Origin: Trebouxia sp. TZW2008
Taxonomy: Eukaryota; Chlorophyta; Trebouxiophyceae; Trebouxiales; Trebouxiaceae
DNA length: 64,000 nt
Assembly: GCA_002118135.1 (NCBI GenBank)
Contig: BDIU01000395.1
Location: forward strand, 1-64,000
Direction: 5' to 3'
Shown: positions 23,601-35,600 of the stretch, one piece after another
How the letters are laid out: each line of letters starts with the position of its first letter
Numbering within the stretch: the first letter of the stretch is position 1
Program-made: the position numbers and the translations under genes
The notes under the pieces: model-generated
What the model saw: the letters and a program-made list of their open reading frames with translations, nothing else
What the model was told of the DNA's origin: nothing
Databases searched by the model: none

Positions 23601-26600
23601 CTGTTTGTGTTCAGGTCTGGTCTAGGGGCTCTGGAGCTGTTTGCAATGGGTCTCAAAGCAACAGGCAGCTACCTGAGCAGGACTCTATCATATGATGGCG
23701 CTGAGTTCAGCATAGCTAGGGTGCAAGTCGACCCTGTCTTTGGGTAAGGGCTTGACCCCTAGCTGCCAGTCACAATCAATGCAGAGCATGACTGCAGGGA
23801 ATGGTCACTTATTGAGCACCTGATCTCTGCGTTCCGTCCATTGACTATGGCTCAGCAGGCCTCTGTCACATGATGCCGCGGAGTTCAGCACAGCTAGGGT
23901 GCAAGTCGACTCTGTGTTTGGGTAAGGCTTGGGTACCAACTGCCAGTACACACTCTATGCATTGCATGCCTGTCATGATTTGTGAGCCCCAGCAGGACTT
24001 TGTCATATGATGGCACTGAGTTCAGCATGGCTAGGGTGCAAGTTGACCCTGTCTCTGAGTAAGAGCTTGACAGTCACAACTAGTGCAAAGCATGACTGTC
24101 GTGAATGTTTCGTCATCGAGCACCCGGGTTCTGCATTCCATCCACTGACTATAGATTAGCAGGAGTTTAGTATAGCCAGGTGCAAGTCGACCCTGTCTTT
24201 GGGGTAGGGCTTCACCACCACCTGCCAATTTCCTGTACAGAATGCGTGCCTGTGATGGTTCATGAGCTTGAGCAAACTTGCTGTAAACAACAATGGTGCT
24301 GCAAGAGTGCATCAATCTGTCATGACCTTACACATACATGCTGTACAACACATACAGTTGCTTCTTTGGCTTTGTTGCTGTGCTTGCAGCTTCAAAAGCT
24401 GTCAAGGACCATAGTTTGGCTCACTGGCGCTGACATTCTGCTTGTGCTGGCAATGTGATGTATGGCAGAAGTCTGCTGACCTCAAGCACAGCGAGCTGAC
24501 AATCCGTGATGCTATGCTATATGCATGCGGTGCACAAGTGAAAACGCTTCTTTGAACGCGTCATTGGGCAATCCCAGCTTGGCAGATGCAAAGAGACAAA
24601 GTCAGAACAAATTGGCGCTGACATGTTGCTGATGCTGACAGGGTGATGTATGACAGATCAACAGATTTCTGGCAGATGCTGTTTCACATCTGCTCTGGGC
24701 TGAGTATTCGCAACAAGCATTTCTGGTCTCAATTTTTTGGTGCTCAGATGCGCTTCTACAGACAGATGCTCATGGCCTCCAAGGTAGCTTCACCAACATT
24801 TTGTTATGTTGGTTGTTACAGCTGACCTTTCACCTCCAATGGCCATGTGATAGCTGCTTGTCACTGTGCTGGTAGTAGATCACACTCTTTGGCACAAGTA
24901 CTACAAATGCAACCTATGGATTGTGACAGACTAAACAGCGTTCATTTGTTGCGCTGATGATGCATCAGTTTGAAGATGTCTGATGGCTGAAGAAGCAGTG
25001 ATTGCATGTATACGTGCTGTAAGGACTATCAAAGTCTGCCTTGCAAGTCTTGACGCAATGTAAGGGTTTGCTGCATGGGCAGGTGCGGGACTGTACCAAG
25101 CTGGCTAATGAAGCAGTGGCAGCAGGCATGTGCCGCGTGATCAACTTGCAAAAATTGTTTCTTTTTTCCCAGATCAATTGAATTGCAGGACGCAAATTTG
25201 ACATCTTGCGCTGGTGGAATGATTTGGCATGATTTGGTCGGTGAGAGATTGTGCCAAGCTGGCGAATGAAGCAGTGGCAGCAGGCATGTGCTGTGTCACG
25301 GGCTGGCAAAGCTCGCTTCCTTTCTGAATCAGCAAATTTGCAAATTTGCATTGTAAACTGCAAGGATTTGGTATGCTTTGGTAGGTGAGGGAATGTGCCA
25401 AGCTGGCGAATGAAGCAGTGGCAGCAGGCATGTGCTGTGTCATCGGCTTGCCAAGATTGTTTCCTTTTTCACAAGTTAGTCTGCAGAGTCTGACATGTTG
25501 CACTATTACGCTGATTTGGTCTGTTTTGGTAGGTGCGTGAATGTGCCAAGCTGGCTAATGAAGCAGTGGCAGCAGGCATGTGCTGTGTCATCGGCTTGCA
25601 AAGCACTGGTGAAGCCAACACAAACCAGGCCCGTGACGAAGAAGGAGACAGCATGGACGACTTTGTATCGGCCCCAAAAGCAATTCTTCAGCTGTTCCTC
25701 ACCAGACATTTTCCCACTGATGACTGTGAGCTGATGCCTCACGAGTTGGATCTGCTTCAGCATCAGGTCATCGGCTCCAGCTTTGCTCATCCAAAGCACT
25801 TTGCATGTGTGAACCCTGTTCCTCGCAAGATGGTTGCCCACTGACAACTGTGAGCTGATGCCTCACGAGCTGGATCTGTTGTAGCATCAGGTGATTGTTT
25901 CCAGCTTTCCTAACCCAAAACACTTTGCATTTGTGCAATCCTGTTCCGCACTAGACACTTTCCAACTGACATATGTGAGCTAATGCCTCATAAGTTGGAT
26001 CTATTGCAGCAACAAGTGATTGCTTGCAGCTTTCCTAACCCAAAACACTTTGCATTTGTGCAATCCTGTTCCGCACTAGACACTTTCCAACTGACATGTG
26101 TGAGCTGATGCCTCATAAATTGGATCTATTGCAGCAACAGCAACAAGTGATTGCTTGCAGCTTTCCTGACCCAAAACACTTCAAATTTGTGCAATCCTGG
26201 TTCTCTCCAGACACTGTCCAACTGACGATTGTGAGCTGATGCCTTATGAGCTGGAATTGCTTCAGCGTCAGGTGCTTGCAGCTGAGTCATACGCCAACGT
26301 ATCTCCATGTGTTGCATAAGAGATCATCTATCAATGACTACAACTCTGATTGGATGGCTATTCTGGTACAATCGGGATAAATCCCCAAAAAAGGCAATGC
26401 CTGCTTGCTTTTCAGCTGGACAGTGTCGTTGGCAGCTGTCCTATCAGCTCTGAGCTTGGGCTGCGTCAACGTGCCTTGCCTATTGTGTGACACAAGACGT
26501 GTTCTACGCACTGTTGTATGATTGCGTGTATGCCCTGTCATTTGGATATTGGTATGCCCTTGAGCTTGGGTCTGCTTTGCTTATGCGCACCAATGCAGCT

Positions 26601-29600
26601 GGTCCATGTCCCCAAGTCATATTTGGCCTTGAAATTGCAGTTCTGGCCTTGCACTACAGGTGAGCCAAGCAGTCAATGCCTGGAGAAACCTGCCAAGCTC
26701 AGCTGAAGCAGCGCAAGCAGCAGACGGGGCAACCAGGCCTTCTCAAGACATCAGGTCAACTGTTGGCTTGACAGGAGTGACCACAGTCAGTTCACCAGCA
26801 GCACAAGCGCGTGGTGCACCCGCTGCAGCGTCTGGTTCCAGACCTGTGGCACCAAATTCTGCTGCTGCAGCTGATAGCGACTCTGATGATGGCTTAGAGC
26901 TTGTGGGAGAGCAGAGTCTGGATGAAGTCTTAGAGGTCAGTTTAGCTGGAAGAATTCTGATGAAGGTTTTCTTGCCATCTCAATAGTCTTTACATGTCTT
27001 ATCATTGTTCAAAAGGTTTCTGTATCATCCATTCTCTGAGAATGCAGTGGCTGATGTCGCTCTGTAGTCTACAGTCAGATGTCAGCATGCATGTGCACCT
27101 GCAACTTCCTGCAGCCTTCTAATTTGTTTTGCCATGGCATTACGCACATGCCACGTGCCGCTGTCATGCTCAGCAGCAGAGTGACGTTGTCTGATGCTGA
27201 TGCTGATGCTGATGCTGTTTCCAGCCTCACCTTAGCTGTAATCGATGTCAAACAAAAGCGCTGGCGCACCTGCTGTCACTGTGTCACACAGGAGCGGCGT
27301 CTACAAGCCGAACGCACTGGGCGCATGATAGACCTTACTATGGATGTCAGTCCCACAGGGGTGGCTGCAACAGCTGCTAAGCTTGAAGCGAAACAACAGG
27401 AACAAGTGTCACACATGCTTTGACTGAGCTCATACATGCTGGACCCGGGTCACATGCTCTGACTCTGATCTCACGTCTGCTGTCAATGCCGTCATGCAGG
27501 AGCGAAGCTTGCAAGCTGAGCAAACTGGGCGCATAATAGACCTGACTATGGATGTCAGTCCCAGAGTGGTGGCTGAAAGAGCGGCCAAGCTGTAGGCAGA
27601 ACAGCAGCAGCAGACGTCACTTATTCTGTGACTGAGCTCACACTTGCTGTGAATGGGCCCAAATGCGCCATCAGTGATCTCACAGCTGCTGGCGTTGATG
27701 TCACACAGGAGCGGCGGCTGCAAGCTGAGCGCACTGGGTGCATGATAGACCTCACAATGGATGTAAGCCCCACAGTGGTGGCTCAAACGGCTGCTAAGCT
27801 TGAAGCAGAACAGCAGGAACGAGATGCTGCAGAGTTCCAAAAGGAGTTAGAAGAAACTCTCAAGCCATATGAGCAGCGTGTGGTAAGCATTTCTTCAACA
27901 GCTGCAAGCAGCAGCAATGCCTATTATAGCTGAAAAGTGGATTGTCCAATGCCTACCAAACGATGAAGAAAAAGCTAAAATAGCTGGAACTTGGCTAAGA
28001 AAAAGCAAAACCAAAGAGGGACATCAGTCTTTACATGCTCTTTCCAGCCCTTGAGGCTGATGTTGTGTGTCAGACAGTGGCTAATGCAGGTGCAGGCCTG
28101 CTGCCATACCTAAATCAGTTTGCTGGTTGCAAACATGCTGTCACCTCAGACCCACTTGGGTCATGTGCAGTTCAACAATTGCTTCACTCCAAGCATACGG
28201 TTTGAACAAGTCAATCAGGCTTAATGCCTAATTGTAAAACATTAAGTCAGATGCACATGCGCTGACTGCATGCACATGTACTGACTGCATGCACAGTCAA
28301 AACAAGCTAAACAGGCTCTGCGCTTTTTTGCAAGACTCAAATGCGTGCGCACTGCATGCACAAACAGAGGAGTTGTCAACAGGCTTGACGATTCCTTTTT
28401 AATGGCAGGCTGACATTGAGGAGGACTTGGAGCGAGCTCACGCCACCCTGGCAAAAGAGCTGGAAGGCAGTGTGTCTCCTCCTGAGTCAGCACATGGCAA
28501 AGCCGGCAAGGGTGCCAGCACATCAGATCCTGCTGCTGGTCCAAGCAACTCCGGTAAGGCTGCTGTTACTGCTTCAATCATGATGCGCACCCTGGCAAAG
28601 ACCTGGAAGGCAGTGTGTCTCCTCCTGATGCTGCACAAGTCAAAGCCGGCAAGGGTGCCAGCACCTCAGGGACAGAAGCTACTGCTGGGCCAAGCACTTC
28701 TGGTGAGAACGCCTCTGACGCTGCTGAATACACAGGAAGCACAGCCACGTGCCACAACCCACAAGCACTTTGGTGAGAACGCCTCTGATGCTGCTGTACA
28801 CACATGAAGCACAGCTGTGCGCCACAACCCACAAGCACGTCCGGTGAGGACGCCTCTGACGCTGCTGCATACACATGAAGCATAGCCATGTTCCACAACC
28901 CACAAGCACTTCTAGTGAAAACGCCTCTGACGCTGCTGAATACACATGAAGCACAGCCACGTGCCACAACCCACAAGCACTTTGGTGAGAACGCCTCTGA
29001 TGCTGCTGTACGCACATGAAGGACAGCTGTGTGCCACAACCCACAAGCACGTCCGGTGAGAACGCCTCTGACGCTGCTGCATACACATGAAGCACAGCCA
29101 TGTGCCACATCCCATCTAATGTTGGCTGGTTTTCACCTGTAGCATGTTGTTTTGGTGAGTCTGCGCGCGCTAATGCCAGTTCTGTTGGAGAAGAGCTGTG
29201 CCCACAATGCTTTGCAAATGTGTGCCTGCATGGCCAAATTGGCTTGTACCCTGCACCATTCTCAAACACTGTGTGCACCAATCCTGTCAGGTTATGTTGA
29301 ATGCAACTGTCCTGAGTACAGGATCTTGACAGGTTCTTCTTCTGTACAGTCAATCATGCTGTTGGCATCCTCCATGCAACTTAAACTGTCCTGACTGCAC
29401 CACAACTCAACTCTTGGTAACAAAGTCCGCCTAGCAAACACATTCATGTAAGCATGAATGCAGGAGCCAAACCAGGCAGCAACTGCAGGTATACCCACAA
29501 ACTCAAACTGCAGCCTGCAGCCAAGATTGGTCGCTTAGTGGGACAGGGCTCTTCACCCATGCTGGACACAGCCATGGACATGCTTTCCCTGTCTGCAGTC

Positions 29601-32600
29601 AATGATGTTTACAGCGTCCCCTATGCATATCCTCACTATTCTGATTGTTGGAGTCATAACAGGCAGCAAGCGCAGATTCCATATGAGGCCAAACTTCAGC
29701 CTGCAGCCAAGAAGGGTCGCCTAGTGAAGCAGAGTTCTTCAACCATCAAGGACACAACCATGAGCACAGCCTCAGATGACTATCCTGCCAGTGATGTTGA
29801 CAGCGTCCCCTCTGCAGGAAAATCAGCATACTGATCTTGTGCAGGAGCTGTGACAGGCAGCAAGCGCAGGTCCTCACAGGAGCGCAACTTGCAGCCTGCA
29901 TCCAACAAAGGCTGCCTAGTCAAGCAGAGTTTCTCCATTTTCATTTATGCTGTCAGCGTCTCCTATGCATAACTGCACTATCCTGGTTGCAGGGGCTGTA
30001 ATAGGCAGCAAGCGTAGGTCGCCACATGAACCCAAACTGCAACCTGCAGCCAAGAAGGCTCGTTTAGTCAAGCAAAGCTCTTCACCCATCAAGGACACAG
30101 CCATGAACGCAGCCTCAGAGGATGATTCTGCTGATGATGTTGTCAGCCCAGTCAAAAGAGGCAGGAAACGCCTTGTTGACAGTGATGATGACGATGAGGA
30201 CTTTCAGCCAGGTCAATATGCATTGATTCGTTCATGCATCCAGTCAGTCAGTCAGTCGGTCGGTCAGTCAGTCAGTCGGTCAGTCAGTCAGTCAGTCATG
30301 CTTTCAAATATGGTAGTCTGGTGTGCTGCATCTTGAATTGGTCATGACGTTTGCTGCATCCTCCACCACAAAGTCGCCAGTGATGGTCTTGAGAGAAGAC
30401 ACAGCCTGTGAGTCGTGCAACGGCGCCAATGATGCAGATAACATGCTGTTGTGCGGCAAGTGCAACAGAGAATACCATATACACTGCCTGACTCCCAAAC
30501 TTCCAGCCATTCCGGAAGGGGATTGCTTCCGTCAGAGATGCACTGCTACTCATGTTGTGTGCTTCCTGTGATGCAGACTCCGCAATCAAGTCACCAGTGA
30601 TGGTTTTGACAGAAGACACAGCCTGCAAGTCATGCAACAGCGCCAATGATGCAGATAGCATGCTGCTGTGCGACAAGTGCAACAGAGGATATCATATACA
30701 CTGCCTGACTCCCAAGCCGCCAGCCATTCCTGAAGGGGAGTGGTTCTGCCAGAGATGTCAGGCTAAGAGGGCAGAGGCGAAAGGCAAGAGCAGTGTTGGC
30801 ACAGGGAAGAAGAGCACAGTGGTTGTGGACAGTGACTCAGATGCAGAAGAGTTCCAAGCCCCACCTAGCAAGCCTGCTGGCAGGATGACAGCCAGACAAG
30901 GGGCAATCCTTGGTAAGAATGCAAGTGCTGCTGGTGCCAAATGAACAAGGAAAAGAAAAGGGCACTCTATGCGGCCAACATCGCAAGAGAGAACTTTGTG
31001 AGAATATGCAGCGTGTGAACACAGTCATTGCACCAGCAATCATGAATTTGGCTGACTACAGGTAGTTCAGCGCCTTCCTATGCCTCACGAGTGTGTGTGC
31101 TTTCATCACCTTGTTAGCTGCACTACGTTAAGTGCCTTCTAGATGTGGGCTTCGTCTGCTGTGTGTCCCGATATGACATGATCCCTGGGGCAGGACGGCA
31201 AGTGCTCGTCTGTTTGAGCATGTCTGTGACAACACAGCAAGTGCTTGTCTGTCTGAGGACAAGTGCGGGTCTATCTGAGGGTGTGTGTGTGCCTGCAGAT
31301 GCCTTTGCAAGGCAGAGTGCTCTGTCTAGCAATTCCAGCGTACGCAGACTTGCAGCTGAAAGGAAGGTGAGTGCGTGCGAAGCAATGCTGGAGAGGGCCA
31401 AAGAGGACTTAGAAACAGCCAGAACAAGGGCTCAGCAGCCCAAGCGTGATCTTGTCAAGGTAAGTTGCTGCAAAGGACACTCCAGGCATCACTCATGCAT
31501 CATACCACTGTTTGTACATTGCATCAAAGTCCCTTGTTGCTGTTATGATGTCTTCCATGTCTCTCTTTGAAATCACGTGTACTCTTGAAACGCTTGTGAA
31601 CCCGTACGCAAGCGTGAGGCCTTTCCATGCATAGAGTGGCGGTCTGATTGCAGGAGCTCATCAGTAGTAGTGTGTATCTATACATGTTCAAGCTTGTGTT
31701 CATGCTTGGTTGGGCGGCTGCCTACCTGTCTGTTGCTCTGTCTCTCTGATGGGTGTCTTGTGTGCCAGCTGTACCAGCAAAATGTGCACTCATAGTGATT
31801 CATGTGTGCGAGTTCTCCTCGGCTCACTTTACTGCATGTCATGTGCTGTACTTGGTTGCCTTGTCACATGCTTTCAGGCAAGGCTTCAATGACAGTTTTG
31901 CCTGTTATGCTGCAGGCCACGCGCTCTAACAAGGCTGCTTCGAGCTCACTGCCAGCCATCACTCCCAGTGCGTCTGGAGTGCGTGTGAAGCCAGAGCCTG
32001 GCACTGCAGCAGCAGCAGCAAGCAGTTCAGGGGCCAAGCAAAAGGAGCCTAGCAGCAAGGCTAAGCGTACTGGTGGTGGGCGTGATGGCTATGCTGTCAA
32101 ACAAACTGTACTCGATGATGACTGGGAGGACGAGTTTGAAGAGGAAGCAGATGACGACCTCAGTGAGTTTTCTGCCTTTGCTGAATTCTCTGTGTTATTA
32201 TTGATGTTTGCTGCTGACTGTATTCTTGGGAAGATGAGCTCAAAGTGCACATAGACGACGTCAGTGGGTGTTCTGTCTTTGGTAAACTTGTGAGCAGCGC
32301 CTTGTTGTAATGGTCAACCTTATGGATTGTTTGCTGTCTTCCATATATTTTTTGCTGTCAATTGACTGTCTGGGAAGATCGACTTTAAGAGGAAGCAGCT
32401 GATGACTTGAGTGAGTGCTTTGCCTTTGCTGGAGTTCTGAGTAGCGCTTTGAAGTTGCAGCCGCAATGATTAGGGTTCATGTTGCATACTGTTTGGCGTG
32501 ATCTGTTTGTTTGGTAAGATGAGCCTTCTAAGGATGCAGATGATCTAAGTGGATTGTCTTCCTTCTCAAACTGAATAACATATGTGAAGAAGACAGCATC

Positions 32601-35600
32601 AGACTTGAGGCATCCTCGTAAGATTACTGACCTGCGATTTCAATAGATCACTGCTTTGTTGGCAACCCTGATTACCAGTGAGCGCAATATGCATGCTGCG
32701 TACAGTATTGTCACAACATGGGCAGCAGTCAAGGCCGCCAGGTTGCCTTACACCCAATTTATACTGTTTCTGGGGCGTGATTCAGTCTGTGACCTCAGCA
32801 TTGGTTCTGCTGTGGTTGTGCTTGATCTGTTCTAGAGTTTGCAAAAGCCAGCAGATAGCAGGCAGCAAGAGGCACATCCAGAAAATCTTGAAGTCCAGAT
32901 GGAAGTGAGGGAAATAGCGGTTTGAACCTTTGCCCTTGGCATAAGCAGGGCAGCAGCTCAACAGGCACTGACACACTAGGCTATTGCAGGCGGACCACAG
33001 AGGAGTGCTCAGATGGTGCGCATTAGGGGCATGCTGCTGCGTCTGCTAGACATCATGGAACTGGCGCCCAACCCCCTAGACCAGCTCACAGATCTGATGG
33101 GCGGTGAAGAGAAGGTGGCTGAGATGACGGGTCGCAAAGGTTTGATGACCAGGAACGAGGATGGCACTGTAGAATGGCACCGCAGATGTCCTGAGGTATG
33201 CCATCCCATCAAGCATGCTTAGTTCCAACTATTGAAGGCAGCTGGGAATTGTTTGCCTGACAAGCAAATTAGAAATGCCTTGGGGAGTGTATTTTGCCTT
33301 TGGCCTACACCAGTGAGATGCACCCAAAGCTATTCGTCATGCATCCACACAGCCTGCGGCCTTGGAGCCGCGGTGGGTCAGCAGCCTGAAGGATAAGCTT
33401 GTCCTCATCTAGCTTTTGCTGGGTACATCTTGCAATGTGCCTGACTCACTGCAGCATCTTAGCATCTGTGCACAGCAAAGTGCAACGCATGCTTCCTCAC
33501 TGGGCGCTGTATTCAGCTGCTTGCTGTACCCAATGCCAACACCAAGCAGAAGTTGAAAGCAGCGCCTGCACTTCAAGTGAACCATAAGCGTATTGTTGCC
33601 TCGTATCAGCGCAGTGCATGAACGAGCAGCTTGCTGCAATGCAGGAGGCACAGAAGATGATCGATGTGAAGTAGAAGCAGGCCTTTATGAAGGGCTGCAA
33701 GCTGATTGCCATCATCAGTGATACTGCCTCAGTGAGCATCAGCCTACAAAGAGACAACGGGTGGCCGATCAGAACTCAGTCTCAATGCAGTGCATGAATA
33801 GGCAGCTTGCTGCAATGCAGGAGGCACAGAAGATGGTCAATGTGAAGGAGGAGCAGGCCTTCATGGAGGGCCGCAAGCTGATTGCCATCATCAGTGATGC
33901 TGCCTCAGTGGGCATCAGCCTACAAGCAGACAAGCGAGTGGCCAAGCAGCACCCAGTCTCAATGCAATGCATGAATAGGCAGCTTGCTGCCATGCAGGAA
34001 GCGCAGAAGATGATCAATGTGAAGGAGAAGCAGGCCTTCATGGAGGGCCGCAAGCTGATTGCCATCATCAGTGACGCTGCCTCAGTGGGCATCAGCCTGC
34101 AGGCAGATAAGCGGGTGGCCAATCAGCGTCGCCGCTGTCACCTCACACTGGAGTTGCCTTGGAGTGCTGACAAGGCCATCCAACAATTTGGCCGCTCCCA
34201 CAGGTGCAGTCCCTTGACTATCTGAAGTCCTGTAGACTATGGGTCTAGAGTTGCGCCCAAATGTTCAATAGCTTGATTCCAGTGGCCGTGTGATTGCTTG
34301 GGGCTTGACATTGTCAAGAGCCAAGCAGCACTGTGGTTGTCACCTGACATTGGAACTGCCTTGAAGTGCTGAAGGCCATTCAGCAGTTTGGCCGCTCACA
34401 TAGCTGCAGACCTATGCTTTGAAAGAACTGCTCTTTGTCTTGCACACATTCACTCTGTAACCTGCGCATCAGGCTCCACAGTCCCTGTGCTGACGAGACC
34501 ACTCAGCAGGTTAGCCTTTCCCACACGTGCAGTTTCTGATCATACACTTGCTTTGGAAATGGATTTGCGTTTTGTGCGCTCCTTAGCCATGCGGGTTTCC
34601 ACATCAAGCTGCGGTAGCTTGTCGCTTTTTGAATGCATTGCCATGACATCAGCAATGAGAGCTGACTGATGCGTGCTAGTGTATGCTTGCCAGTCCAACC
34701 ATACAAGTGCACCCATTTACCCCATTAGGGTCAGTGGACATGCTGTGCTTGCAGGTCCTGTCAGACCAATGCACCCGTACATCACAGTGTGGTGACTGAA
34801 TATCCTGTGGTTGCAGGTCCAATCAGACAAGTGCACCCATATACCGGATTGTGGTCAGTGAATGTGCTGGGGAGTTCCGCTTTGCTTCCTCAGCTGCCAA
34901 GAGACTGCAGTCTTTGGGCGCTCTGCTTAAGGGCGACAGAAGGTACTTTGTAATGACTGCTTTGATTCCAAAGAAGTTTGCCCTTGTAACAAACTGTTCT
35001 TAATCAGAGGTTTGACTGCAGTCAGAACGCAGTCATTGGTTCTCAATTGCATTGACTTAAGCTTGAAAATGACCTTAAATCAAGTGTCCTTACTAAGGAG
35101 AAGTTACTGTATTGCTTTCCCACTTCATCAACATGTCAACAAACTGTGCCTGCCGTCAGTACGATCACTAGCAGGGCTCACATGCAACAGAAGCTGTTGC
35201 ATTGATTCCTCATCAAAACATGCACTGACTGATCATCCATTGTGGGCCTGCTGCTAGTATGATCACAACTAGGGACTAAAATTGACTCGCATCATGCCTT
35301 TTGTGCCTGCTTGCACCGTGATTGCTACAAGACTTGCGACTGATGGACGCTATAGGTGCTAAGGTGTGTTGCTAAGCTGTTGGTCTTGACTACAGGCTAC
35401 ACTGCTTCAGCTTTACGATGCAACCTCACTAGTTTGCCTGCTGTCAATGTGACTAGAGAGTCATGGCAATAAGATATGCTGAAGGGGGTTGGGCTCTGGG
35501 ACTAAGCTATGACTTTTGCTTGCAGGGCGCTTGGTGCGGGTGAAGACCTGAAAGGCTTTGACGTGGACAACAAATGGGGCAGATCCGCACTTGAGAGGAT

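Noticed and set aside
25070..26285. CRISPR-like or other array of direct repeats
   Set aside because: Repeats are exon fragments with splice sites in a eukaryotic intron; spacers are not unique and unit divergence is high.
28578..29353. Long minus-strand frame with repeated [16 protein letters not shown] units
   Set aside because: It is the reverse reading of the 70-bp minisatellite in an SBNO intron; the repeated protein simply mirrors the DNA period.
34388..34669. 93-codon plus frame in SBNO intron 18
   Set aside because: It overlaps a decayed copy of exon 18 in the wrong frame and has no matching splice phases.
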